Positions 7,620 to 15,821 of a DNA stretch of 64,000 bases are shown here, piece by piece; position 1 is the first letter of the stretch, and each line of letters opens with the position of its first letter. The notes beneath the pieces are model-generated. The model did not search any database. It worked only from the letters and a program-made list of their open reading frames with translations, and was not told the DNA's origin. Source of the stretch: Hydrogenophaga taeniospiralis CCUG 15921. GTDB taxonomy: Bacteria > Pseudomonadota > Gammaproteobacteria > Burkholderiales > Burkholderiaceae_C. The translations under genes were made by a program, and so were the position numbers. Location: positions 1-64,000 of the forward strand of contig NZ_BCWR01000015.1 in assembly GCF_001592305.1 (NCBI RefSeq). The letters are read 5' to 3'.

Positions 7620-9725
7620 TCACCCCCCAGGCCGCCCATCCCGCGTGTTCACCGCCTCCGGCGCCTGCGGCTCGGTCAGCAGCCTCACACTGAACACCGC
7701 GCCGCTCTGGCCGTCTTCCCGGTTGGCGGCGGTGATGTTGCCGCCATAGCGCTCCACCAGCCCCTGGCTGATCCACAGGCCCAGGCCGTTGCCGTCGTTC
7801 CGGGTGGTGAAGAAGGGGCGGAACAGGCGTTCGGCCACGCCGGGCGCCAGGCCCGTGCCGGAGTCCTGCACTTGCAGCAGCGCCCCGCGCGCGCCGTGTT
7901 CGTCGGCCCAGTCTTGTGTCACCAGTTGCAGCACACCGCCCTCGGGCATGGCCTGGATGGCGTTGATCAGCAGGTTGATGATGACTTGCTGCAGTTCCTG
8001 GCGGTTGAAGCCCACGGCCTGGCTGGCCCGGTGGTCGCGCCGCACTTCGATGCGCGTCTGCGCGAGCAGGTGTGCCACCAGCACCAGGCAGTCGTCCACC
8101 GTGCGGTTCAGGTCCAGGTTTTCCACGTAGCCGGCGTATTCGGTGGGGCGTGCGTACTGCAGCAACTGCGTGACGATGATGCGCATGCGCTCGACCTGCT
8201 CGTCGAGCAGTCTGAGTTCGCCGCGCACCGGCAGGCTGGCCTCGCCCAGGGTCTCGCGCATCAGGTCCAGGTTGCCCTGCATCACGGCGATGGGGTTGTT
8301 GATCTCGTGCGCGATGCTGGCCGTGAGCTGGCCAATGGCCGCCAGCTTCTCGCTCTTGACGAGCTGCTGCTGCGCGAGTTGCAGCGAGGCGTTGCTCGCT
8401 TCGAGCTCGCGCGTGCGCTCGGCCACCTTGCCGTCGAGCTCTTCGCCCCAGCGCTGCAGCGCGCGCGTCTTGTCGTCGATCACGTCGAGCAGCTGGTCCA
8501 GGTGGCCGGCGAGCGCGCCGAGCTCGTCGCGCGCGCGCAGCGGGCCCACGCGCGCGCCGGCCTGGCCGGCTTGCACCCGCTGCATGGTGCGGTTCATGCG
8601 CTGGACCGGCCGGAAGATGCTGCGCGCCCAGCGCACGGAGAACAGCGCCGAGAGCGCCATCACCAGCAGGAAGATCAGGCCGATAGCTCCGAGCATGGCG
8701 TAGCGCACCAGCCGGAACGGGGCTTCGAGATAGCCCACGTAGAGCATGCCGATGCGCTGGCCCCGTACGTCCTGCAGCGGCTCGTAGGCCGAGACGTACC
8801 AGTCGTTGACCACGAAGGCGCGGTCCAGCCAGGTCAGGCCCTGGCCCAGCACGGCGTCGCGCACGGTCTGCGAGACCCGCGTGCCGATGGCGCGCTGGTC
8901 CTGGAACAGGCGCACGTTGGTGGTGATGCGCACGTCGTCGAGAAACAGCGTGGCCGTGCCCTGGCTGTCGAAGGGCAGCGAGCCGTCGGGGTAGACGATG
9001 CGGTTGATGTGGTCGATGAAGTCGAGGTTCTGGTTGAGCAGCAGGCCCCCGGTCAGCAGGGCGATGGTGCGGCCCGCGCCGTCGCGCACCGGCAGGGTGG
9101 ACAGCACCACCATGGCGCGGTCTTCGACCGTGCGCGTGCTCGGTGCGGCGTTGCGCGTGGGCACCACCGGCAGCCGCACGCGCGCCAGCAAATGGGGCGC
9201 CAATGCTTCCAGCGCCTGCGGGTCGAGCAGCAGCAACCGGGCCTGGGCCCGTTGCTGGTTGTCCTGCAGCGAGTCGCGCAGGGCGGCGGGCATGGCCGCC
9301 AGGGGTGCGGCGGCATCGCTGGTGCTCAGGCCGGCGGGCAGGGCGCGCGCGAGCGGCTGGCCTTGCGGCTGGTAGAGCACCAGAAAGTCCAGGCCGAGGC
9401 GTGCGCGGGCCTGGTCCAACTGGGCGGGGAGGGCGCTGCGGCCGTCGGGCGCGGGCGCCTGCAGGGCGGCGAAGAGAGCCTGCGAGCTGGCCACGCCTTG
9501 CGTGCCCGAACCCACCTCGATCAGCACCTGGTCGAAATAGCCGCGCGCCACGGCCAGGTCGCTGCGCACCTTGGTGATGAGCAGGCGGTCGTAGGCCACG
9601 TTGCCCCACAGGGCGAGCGCCAGCACCAGCAGCGGGAACGCCACCAGCAGCGGCAGCAGCGCCATGGCCAGCAGCTTGTTGCGCACCGAGGTGGCGAGCC
9701 AGCGGGGTGTGCGCCAGAGGGTCAT
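7620..9725 (-). CDS. Membrane sensor histidine kinase of the formate dehydrogenase locus
   Basis: A 701-residue class I histidine kinase. One transmembrane helix (about residues 18-41) and a second (about 344-364) enclose a 300-residue periplasmic sensor region with a Cache-like look. A HAMP-like stretch, a coiled coil (about 425-460), the phosphoacceptor His473 in SIAHEINNP, and an ATPase domain with N-box NLLINAIQAM, DSGTGL and GNGLGL follow. The sigma54-dependent regulator gene lies immediately upstream on the same strand, so the two form a two-component system. Placement between fdh assembly and structural genes suggests it controls formate dehydrogenase; the ligand is unknown. Confidence 0.88.
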   Translation of the reverse strand: MTLWRTPRWLATSVRNKLLAMALLPLLVAFPLLVLALALWGNVAYDRLLITKVRSDLAVARGYFDQVLIEVGSGTQGVASSQALFAALQAPAPDGRSALPAQLDQARARLGLDFLVLYQPQGQPLARALPAGLSTSDAAAPLAAMPAALRDSLQDNQQRAQARLLLLDPQALEALAPHLLARVRLPVVPTRNAAPSTRTVEDRAMVVLSTLPVRDGAGRTIALLTGGLLLNQNLDFIDHINRIVYPDGSLPFDSQGTATLFLDDVRITTNVRLFQDQRAIGTRVSQTVRDAVLGQGLTWLDRAFVVNDWYVSAYEPLQDVRGQRIGMLYVGYLEAPFRLVRYAMLGAIGLIFLLVMALSALFSVRWARSIFRPVQRMNRTMQRVQAGQAGARVGPLRARDELGALAGHLDQLLDVIDDKTRALQRWGEELDGKVAERTRELEASNASLQLAQQQLVKSEKLAAIGQLTASIAHEINNPIAVMQGNLDLMRETLGEASLPVRGELRLLDEQVERMRIIVTQLLQYARPTEYAGYVENLDLNRTVDDCLVLVAHLLAQTRIEVRRDHRASQAVGFNRQELQQVIINLLINAIQAMPEGGVLQLVTQDWADEHGARGALLQVQDSGTGLAPGVAERLFRPFFTTRNDGNGLGLWISQGLVERYGGNITAANREDGQSGAVFSVRLLTEPQAPEAVNTRDGRPGG

Positions 9726-9785
9726 GCTGCTGGCCGCGCACCGTGCGGCGAGCGTGTTGCTTCACCGGAGCGCGTGACCGGACCC

Positions 9786-9867
9786 AGTGGGTGCCGTGGA
9801 ACCGGCTTCGCCGGGCCACTGGCACCGCCCCCTTGAGGGGGACGCGCGAAGCGCGGCGGGGGTGTGG
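9786..9867 (-). repeat. Comamonadaceae-type intergenic hairpin repeat, copy 1
   Basis: Read on the minus strand this has the shared layout of the family: a CGCGCTTCGCGCG hairpin, CCCCCTCAAGGGGG, a spacer, then CCCGGCGAAGCCGG. It lies between the regulator and kinase genes, right after the regulator stop. Four further copies are at about 19.2, 19.3, 25.9 and 34.4 kb. Confidence 0.6.
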
Positions 9868-11253
9868 TCACCCTCTCCCCCATTCGGCCACACGGCGTTC
9901 CAGCGTGCGGCGCGACACGCCCAGCAACTGGGCCGCGCGCGTCTTGTCGCCCTGCACCGAGTCGAGCACCGAGAGGATGTGCTGCTTCTCCAGCGCGTGC
10001 AGGTCGGTGGGCCTGGGGTCGGTGGACGCGCTCTGCCGCGGGGCCTCGCCCGGGTAGAGCGCCGACACGTTGAGCGTGCCCAGGATCAGGGAGCGCTCGA
10101 TCAGGTTGCGCAGTTCGCGCACGTTGCCGGGCCAGTCGTACTGCCGCAGGAAGTCCATTTCCGCTTCGCTGATGCGCAGCGGCGCCACGCCCAGCGAGGG
10201 CGCGAGCTGGTCCATGAAGTGCGCGATCAGTGCGGGTATGTCTTCCTTGTGTTCGCGCAGCGGGGGCAGGGTGAGGTCCACCACCTGCAGGCGGAAATAC
10301 AGGTCTTTGCGGAAGCGGCCGGCGGCCACTTCGTCGGCCAGGCGGCGGTTGGTGGCGGCCATGATGCGCAGGTTCACCGGCATCAGCTGTTCACTGCCCA
10401 CCGGGCGGATCTTCAGGTCTTCGATGGCGCGCAGCAGCGTGGCCTGGATGGGCAGGGGCAGGTCGGCGATCTCGTCCAGAAACAGGGTGCCGCCCTGCGC
10501 GTAGTGGAACAGCCCGTCGCGCGCGCGGGTGGCGCCGGTGAAGGCGCCGCGCGCGTGGCCGAACAGCTCGCTCTCGATCAGCTCGGGCGACACGGCGGCG
10601 CAGTTCAGCGGCACGAAGGGGCCGCTGGCGCGCGGGCTGCGGGCGTGCAGCTCGCGCGCCACCAGCTCCTTGCCGGTGCCCGACTCGCCCTGCAGCAGCA
10701 CGGTGCTGTGGACCGGTGCGACCCGGTCGATGGACTCGCGCAGACCTTGCATGGCAGGCGACTGGCCGACCAGCGCGTGGCCCTGCCCGGGCGCGCTAGC
10801 GACGGCGCGGCGCAGCACGAAGTTTTCGCGGCGCAGGCGCGAGCGCTCGACGCAGTGTTTCACCGCGTTGAGTATCTGCGGCACGCGAAACGGCTTGAGG
10901 ATGAAGTCGGATGCACCAGCGCGCAGCGCCTCGATGGCGGTGTCCAGGTCGGCGAAAGCGGTGATCAGGATCACTTCGCCGTTGAAGCCCGATTCCCGCA
11001 GTTCCTTGAGCCAGACCACGCCGCTTTTGCCGGGCAGGGAGATGTCGAGAATGATCAGGTCCACGTGGTGGCCGCGCAGCCAACCGGCGCCTTCTTCGGC
11101 GCTGCCGGCGCTCATCACGAAGTGACAGCGTGGCGCAAGCGTCTTGACCAGAAAGTTGAGCATGCCCTGCTCGTCGTCGACGATCAGAATCGACCAGTCG
11201 GGCCAGCCTTCGAGGGCTTTGTCGGGAGGCGGCGCAAAGTAGGTGGGTTCCAC
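9868..11253 (-). CDS. Sigma54-dependent response regulator (NtrC family)
   Basis: A 461-residue activator with three domains. The receiver has phospho-acceptor Asp70 in LIILDIS and Lys120 in FILKPF. The AAA+ domain has Walker A GESGTGKE (189-196), the sigma54-contacting GAFTGA loop (236-241) and Walker B GGTLFLDE (254-261). A Fis-type helix-turn-helix ends the protein (TRAAQLLGVSRRTLERRV). The adjacent kinase is its likely partner. It is divergent from the fdh structural operon, whose upstream region holds a near-consensus -24/-12 element; activation of that operon is the simplest reading. Confidence 0.92.
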   Translation of the reverse strand: MEPTYFAPPPDKALEGWPDWSILIVDDEQGMLNFLVKTLAPRCHFVMSAGSAEEGAGWLRGHHVDLIILDISLPGKSGVVWLKELRESGFNGEVILITAFADLDTAIEALRAGASDFILKPFRVPQILNAVKHCVERSRLRRENFVLRRAVASAPGQGHALVGQSPAMQGLRESIDRVAPVHSTVLLQGESGTGKELVARELHARSPRASGPFVPLNCAAVSPELIESELFGHARGAFTGATRARDGLFHYAQGGTLFLDEIADLPLPIQATLLRAIEDLKIRPVGSEQLMPVNLRIMAATNRRLADEVAAGRFRKDLYFRLQVVDLTLPPLREHKEDIPALIAHFMDQLAPSLGVAPLRISEAEMDFLRQYDWPGNVRELRNLIERSLILGTLNVSALYPGEAPRQSASTDPRPTDLHALEKQHILSVLDSVQGDKTRAAQLLGVSRRTLERRVAEWGRG

Positions 11254-11353
11254 CCGGCGGCATTCTACGGATGAAGCCTACAAGATCGCTTGGGTATTCA
11301 TGCGATTCCGACACCGCCGGTGGGCGACCTCGGGGGGCCTGCCGGGCGACGGC

Positions 11354-11370
11354 TGCGACAAGTTGTCGCG
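11354..11370. promoter_or_regulatory. Palindromic operator/enhancer-like site, copy 2
   Basis: TGCGACAAGTTGTCGCG, identical to the site at 1942-1958 except the central base. It lies about 100 bases upstream of the sigma54 activator start and, in the other direction, about 190 bases upstream of the predicted start point of the fdh operon. That distance suits an upstream activating sequence for an NtrC-type protein. Copy 1, however, lies too close to its gene for that role, so a different regulator is equally possible. Confidence 0.6.
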
Positions 11371-11442
11371 CTTTCGAACGACAGCCTGACGCGGGCTTGC
11401 GTGGCGCAGATCGGTGGCATCAGGGTTATCCCGTGATGGCCC

Positions 11443-11462
11443 GTGTCGTTGCGGTGCGACAC
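11443..11462. promoter_or_regulatory. Second inverted repeat in the fdh control region
   Basis: Arms GTGTCG and CGACAC with an 8-base spacer. The CGACA half-sites match those of the nearby palindrome but in the opposite orientation. It is about 100 bases upstream of the predicted sigma54 start point, a plausible second activator site. Confidence 0.4.
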
Positions 11463-11523
11463 ACCTTGCGTGCCAAGGGGAGAGGCCCGAAGGCGATGCA
11501 TGAGAAGAATAAGCAATTGATGA

Positions 11524-11539
11524 TGGCACGCTTTTGGCT
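11524..11539 (+). promoter_or_regulatory. Sigma54 (-24/-12) promoter of the fdh structural operon
   Basis: TGGCACGCTTTTGGCT matches the consensus TGGCACG-N4-TTGCW at every informative position but one, with the invariant GG and GC at the correct spacing. Transcription would begin near 11550, giving a leader of about 185 bases before the first gene. On the minus strand CATCAATTGCTTA (11510-11522) resembles an IHF site, though it abuts the -24 element. A sigma54 activator gene lies next door. Confidence 0.75.
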
Positions 11540-11733
11540 ATCAAAACGGAAGCGGCACCACGTGCTGTGTTGCGGCAGAAAGGCGGGACCACCGATCCGT
11601 TGCAAATCCATGCCATCAGTGGCAAGTCTTCCTTGCACACCTTGTAACGGGGGGTTAAATTCCACTTATGCAAAAAGTCCGCAAGTGACGCCGTGTGGCG
11701 TTTGAGGGGCTTTTGTTCAACCAGGAGACATGC

Positions 11734-11961
11734 ATGAGCAAGCCCCTTTCCGACCCCCGCGAGGGCCGCCCCGGCCTGAGCCGCCGCACACTGTTTGCCG
11801 GTGCCTCCACCGTCGGGGCCCTGGCCGCCGCGGCCACCCTGATACCGCGTGCCCAGCCCACCGCCGTGACCCCCGCCGAGCCCCGCCCGGCGCCCGAAAA
11901 GGGCGGTGGCTACAGCTTGTCGGACCACGTCAAGCAGTACTACAAGACCACCCAGATCTGA
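11734..11961 (+). CDS. Short Tat-signal protein preceding FdhA
   Basis: A 75-residue protein with a twin-arginine signal: SRRTLFAGA near residues 17-25, then an alanine-rich hydrophobic stretch. The short remainder is Pro/Ala-rich and ends YSLSDHVKQYYKTTQI. It has a good AGGAG ribosome site 7 bases before the ATG. Small proteins of this kind often precede formate dehydrogenase alpha genes; the mature part may sit in the complex or assist export. It is first in the structural operon, 17 bases before fdhA. Confidence 0.8.
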   Translation: MSKPLSDPREGRPGLSRRTLFAGASTVGALAAAATLIPRAQPTAVTPAEPRPAPEKGGGYSLSDHVKQYYKTTQI

Positions 11962-11978
11962 GCCAGCAGGAGAACCCC

Positions 11979-14945
11979 ATGTTGCTGACCAAAAAATCAT
12001 CCACCACCAGCGCCCAGGGTGGCCGCGCGCACAGCGCCTTCGTCCACAGCCTGCAGCGGGGCCTGTCGGCCGCGCTGCCCACCATGGACCGTCGCGGTTT
12101 TCTGCGCCGCTCCGGCCTCGGGGTCGGTGTGGGCCTGGCCGCCACACAGCTCACGCTGGTGAAGAAGGCCAAGGCCGCCGAAGGGGGCTCCACCGACGGC
12201 TCCGGCAAGATCGAAGTCAAACGCACCGTCTGCACCCACTGCTCGGTCGGCTGCGCCACCGACGCCATCGTGGAAAACGGCGTCTGGGTGCGCCAGGAGC
12301 CGGTGTTCGACTCCCCCATCAACCTCGGCGCCCACTGTGCCAAGGGCGCCGCCCTGCGCGAGCATGGCCACGGCGAGTACCGCCTGCGCTACCCGATGAA
12401 GCTGGTCAACGGCAAGTACCAGCGCATCAGCTGGGACACCGCGCTGGACGAAATCACCGCGAAGATGAAGGAGCTGCGCGAGGCCAGCGGGCCCGACTCG
12501 GTGTACTTCGTCGGCTCCTCCAAGCACAACAACGAGCAGTCCTACCTGCTGCGCAAGTTCGTAAGCTTCTGGGGCACCAACAACTGCGACCACCAGGCGC
12601 GCATCTGCCACTCCACCACGGTGGCCGGCGTCGCGAACACCTGGGGTTACGGGGCGATGACCAACTCGTACAACGACATGCAGAACAGCAAGTGCGCGTT
12701 GTACATCGGCTCCAACGCCGCGGAAGCGCACCCGGTGTCCATGCTGCACATGCTGCACGCCAAGGAAAACGGCTGCAAGATGATCGTGGTGGACCCGCGC
12801 TTCACCCGCACGGCCGCCAAGGCCGACGAATACGTGCGCATCCGCTCCGGCACCGACATTCCCTTCCTGTTCGGCCTGCTGCACCACATCTTCAAGAACG
12901 GCTGGGAAGACAAGCAGTACATCAACGACCGTGTCTACGGCATGGACAAGGTGCGTGAAGACGTGCTGGCCAAATGGACGCCGGACAAGGTCGAAGAAGC
13001 CTGCGGCGTGCCCGAAGCACAGATGGCCAAGGTCGCCAAGATGATGGCCGAAGCCAAGCCAGCCACCATCGTCTGGTGCATGGGCCAGACGCAGCACTCC
13101 ATCGGCAACGCCATGGTGCGCGCGTCGTGCATCCTGCAACTGGCACTGGGCAACGTGGGCAAGAGCGGTGGCGGCACCAACATCTTCCGCGGCCACGACA
13201 ACGTGCAGGGCGCCACCGACGTCGGCCCCAACCCCGATTCGCTGCCGGGCTACTACGGCCTGGCCGCCGGCTCGTGGAAACACTTCGCCAAGGTCTGGGG
13301 CGTGGAGTACGACTGGATCAAGGCCAAGTACGCCGAGGGCATGATGGAAAAGCCCGGCATCACCGTCTCGCGCTGGATCGACGGCGTGATGGAAAACAAC
13401 GAGCTGATCGACCAGGGCCCGAACCTGCGCGGCATCTTCTTCTGGGGCCATGCGCCCAACTCGCAGACGCGGGGCCTGGAGATGAAGCGCGCGATGGACA
13501 AGCTCGACCTGCTGGTGGTGGTGGACCCGTACCCCTCGGCCACCGCGTCGATGGCGGCCATGCCCGGCAAGCCCGAAGACCTCAACCCGAACCGCGCGGT
13601 GTACCTGCTGCCGGCGGCCACCCAGTTCGAAACCAGCGGTTCCTGCACCGCGTCCAACCGCTCGATCCAGTGGCGCGAACAGGTGATCGAACCCCTGTGG
13701 GAGAGCCGCAGCGATCACATGATCATGCACCAGTTCGCCGAGAAGCTGGGCTTTGGTGCCGAGCTGTCGAAGAACTACAAGATGCAGAAGGTCAAGGGCC
13801 TGGACGAGCCCGTGCCCGAAGACATCCTGCGCGAAATCAATGCCTCGGTCTGGACCATCGGCTACACCGGCCAGAGCCCTGAGCGCCTGAAAGCGCACAT
13901 GCGCAACATGGGCGCCTTCGATGTGAAGTCGCTCAAGTGCAAGGGCAAAGTGGTCGACAAGGAAACCGGCTACGACATGAGCGGGGATTACTTCGGTCTG
14001 CCTTGGCCGTGCTACGGCACCGCCAAGATCAAGCACCCGGGCTCGCCCAACCTGTACGACACCTCCAAACACGTGATGGAAGGCGGCGGCAACTTCCGCG
14101 CGAACTTCGGCGTGGAGCGGGAAGGCGTGAGCCTGCTGGCCGAAGACGGATCCCACTCGCTGGGCGCCGAGATCACCACCGGCTACCCCGAGTTCGACCA
14201 CGTGCTGCTCAAGAAACTGGGCTGGTGGGACGACCTCACCGACGCCGAGAAGACCGCCGCCGAGGGCAAGAACTGGAAGACCGACCTCTCGGGCGGCATC
14301 CAGCGCGTGACCATGGCGCACGGCTGCCACCCGTTCGGCAACGCCAAGGCGCGCGCCGTGGTGTGGAACTTCCCCGATGGGATTCCACAGCACCGCGAAC
14401 CCATCTACGGCACCCGCCCGGACCTCGTGGCCAAGTACCCCAGCCACGACGACCAGAAGAACCGCTGGCGCCTGCCGGTGCTCTACAAGTCGCTGCAGCA
14501 GAAGAACGTGGACGACAAGGTCTACGAAAAATTCCCGCTGATCATGACCAGCGGGCGCCTGGTCGAGTACGAGGGCGGTGGCGAGGAAACCCGCTCCAAC
14601 CCCTGGCTGGCCGAGCTGCAGCAAGAAATGTTCGTGGAACTCAACCCGGCGGCTGCGGCGTCGCGCGGCATCCGCAACGGTGAGCGCGTGTGGGTGAGCA
14701 CCCCCACCGGCGCACGCATCAACGTGCAGGCCCTGGTGACCGAACGGGTGGGGCCGGACACGGTGTTCCTGCCGTTCCACTTCTCCGGGCGCTGGCAGGG
14801 CGAAGACATGAAGCCGTACTACCCGGATGGCGCCTTCCCGGTGGTTCGCGGTGAGGCGGTCAACACCGCCACCACCTACGGCTACGACATCGTCACCATG
14901 ATGCAAGAGACCAAGACGACGGTCTGCAACATCGAAAAAGCATAA
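11979..14945 (+). CDS. fdhA: Formate dehydrogenase, molybdopterin catalytic subunit
   Basis: A 988-residue periplasmic molybdoenzyme oxidising formate to CO2. A Tat signal (MDRRGFLRRS, residues 36-45) sits behind a 35-residue N-terminal extension. One [4Fe-4S] cluster is bound by Cys85, Cys88, Cys92 and Cys120. The metal ligand is Cys210 followed by the conserved His211 (QARICHS), so this is the cysteine form, not a selenoprotein. Molybdopterin-binding domains follow, ending in the typical C-terminal module (HFSGRW, NTATTYGYD). A strong AGGAGA site fixes the start. It pairs with FdhB and FdhC; electrons should pass to the quinone pool. Confidence 0.97.
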   Translation: MLLTKKSSTTSAQGGRAHSAFVHSLQRGLSAALPTMDRRGFLRRSGLGVGVGLAATQLTLVKKAKAAEGGSTDGSGKIEVKRTVCTHCSVGCATDAIVENGVWVRQEPVFDSPINLGAHCAKGAALREHGHGEYRLRYPMKLVNGKYQRISWDTALDEITAKMKELREASGPDSVYFVGSSKHNNEQSYLLRKFVSFWGTNNCDHQARICHSTTVAGVANTWGYGAMTNSYNDMQNSKCALYIGSNAAEAHPVSMLHMLHAKENGCKMIVVDPRFTRTAAKADEYVRIRSGTDIPFLFGLLHHIFKNGWEDKQYINDRVYGMDKVREDVLAKWTPDKVEEACGVPEAQMAKVAKMMAEAKPATIVWCMGQTQHSIGNAMVRASCILQLALGNVGKSGGGTNIFRGHDNVQGATDVGPNPDSLPGYYGLAAGSWKHFAKVWGVEYDWIKAKYAEGMMEKPGITVSRWIDGVMENNELIDQGPNLRGIFFWGHAPNSQTRGLEMKRAMDKLDLLVVVDPYPSATASMAAMPGKPEDLNPNRAVYLLPAATQFETSGSCTASNRSIQWREQVIEPLWESRSDHMIMHQFAEKLGFGAELSKNYKMQKVKGLDEPVPEDILREINASVWTIGYTGQSPERLKAHMRNMGAFDVKSLKCKGKVVDKETGYDMSGDYFGLPWPCYGTAKIKHPGSPNLYDTSKHVMEGGGNFRANFGVEREGVSLLAEDGSHSLGAEITTGYPEFDHVLLKKLGWWDDLTDAEKTAAEGKNWKTDLSGGIQRVTMAHGCHPFGNAKARAVVWNFPDGIPQHREPIYGTRPDLVAKYPSHDDQKNRWRLPVLYKSLQQKNVDDKVYEKFPLIMTSGRLVEYEGGGEETRSNPWLAELQQEMFVELNPAAAASRGIRNGERVWVSTPTGARINVQALVTERVGPDTVFLPFHFSGRWQGEDMKPYYPDGAFPVVRGEAVNTATTYGYDIVTMMQETKTTVCNIEKA

Positions 14946-14957
14946 GGAGAACGCACG

Positions 14958-15560
14958 ATGGCACGAATGAAATTCATCTGTGACGCCGAGCGTTGCATCG
15001 AGTGCAACGGCTGTGTCACGGCCTGCAAGAACGAGCACGAGGTGCCGTGGGGTGTGAACCGCCGCCGCGTGGTCACCCTCAACGACGGCGTGCCGGGCGA
15101 AAAATCGATCTCGGTGGCCTGCATGCACTGCAGCGATGCGCCCTGCATGGCGGTCTGCCCGGTCAACTGCTTCTACCGCACCGACGAAGGTGTGGTGCTG
15201 CACGACAAGGACGTCTGCATCGGCTGCGGCTACTGCTCCTATGCCTGCCCGTTCGGCGCACCGCAGTTCCCTTCGCAGGGCACGTTTGGCGTGCGCGGCA
15301 AGATGGACAAGTGCACCTTCTGCGCCGGTGGCCCGGAAGAGCACGGCAGCCAGGACGAGTTCGAGAAATACGGCCGCAACCGCCTGGCCGAAGGCAAGCT
15401 GCCGGCCTGCGCCGAGATGTGCTCGACCAAGGCCCTGATCGCCGGCGACGGCGACGTGGTGGCCGACATCTTCCGCACCCGGGTGCTGCGCCGTGGCAAG
15501 GGCGCCGAGGTCTGGGGCTGGGGCACCGCCTACGGTACGGCTCAGGAGACCAAGTCATGA
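14958..15560 (+). CDS. fdhB: Formate dehydrogenase, iron-sulfur subunit
   Basis: A 200-residue four-cluster ferredoxin subunit. Cys motifs appear at residues 13/16/19/23, 55/58/63/67, 87/90/93/97 and, with a longer spacing, 119/122 with 151/155, the DMSO-reductase-family electron-transfer pattern. It lacks its own signal and should be co-exported with FdhA. It also lacks the C-terminal membrane anchor of E. coli FdnH, so docking depends on FdhC. GGAG precedes the start; the stop overlaps the lipoprotein gene by ATGA. Confidence 0.95.
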   Translation: MARMKFICDAERCIECNGCVTACKNEHEVPWGVNRRRVVTLNDGVPGEKSISVACMHCSDAPCMAVCPVNCFYRTDEGVVLHDKDVCIGCGYCSYACPFGAPQFPSQGTFGVRGKMDKCTFCAGGPEEHGSQDEFEKYGRNRLAEGKLPACAEMCSTKALIAGDGDVVADIFRTRVLRRGKGAEVWGWGTAYGTAQETKS

Positions 15561-15811
15561 TGAACACCACCACGATGATCCGTCTGCTGGCCCTGTCGGG
15601 GGTTCTGGCACTGGGTGCCTGCGGCGAAAAGCCGCAGGACATGACCGGTGGGGGCGTCAAGCAGGACAACGCGCCCTACCAGGGTGTGGGCAACAGCCAG
15701 TACGCCCAGGCCGGCTGGAAGGTCGGCGACAAGAGCAGCTGGGAACAGCAGCTCAAGGCCCGTGCCCAGTACGGCCAGAACGACTACACCCGCATGGGCG
15801 CCAAGCCTTGA
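15557..15811 (+). CDS. Small lipoprotein of the formate dehydrogenase operon
   Basis: An 84-residue precursor with a lipoprotein signal: hydrophobic stretch then lipobox LALGAC, with Cys at about residue 22. The mature part of about 60 residues is polar (QDMTGGGVKQDN, WKVGDKSSWEQQL, YGQNDYTRMG). It overlaps the fdhB stop by ATGA and precedes fdhC, so it is built into the structural operon. It could be an accessory subunit or tether for the periplasmic complex. No named family is recognised. Confidence 0.75.
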   Translation: MMNTTTMIRLLALSGVLALGACGEKPQDMTGGGVKQDNAPYQGVGNSQYAQAGWKVGDKSSWEQQLKARAQYGQNDYTRMGAKP

Positions 15812-15821
15812 AGGGACAGCC

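Noticed and set aside
11620-11637. A second sigma54-like element, TGGCAAGTCTTCCTTGCA
   Set aside because: The GG and GC are two bases too far apart for sigma54; the element at 11524 has correct spacing.
12606-12615. Selenocysteine at the FdhA active site
   Set aside because: The ligand codon is TGC (Cys210), not TGA, and the frame is continuous.
11997-15344. An 1115-codon minus-strand ORF opposite fdhA and fdhB
   Set aside because: It is a shadow of GC-rich codons; its His/Val/Ala-rich translation has no motifs, while fdhA and fdhB are unmistakable.
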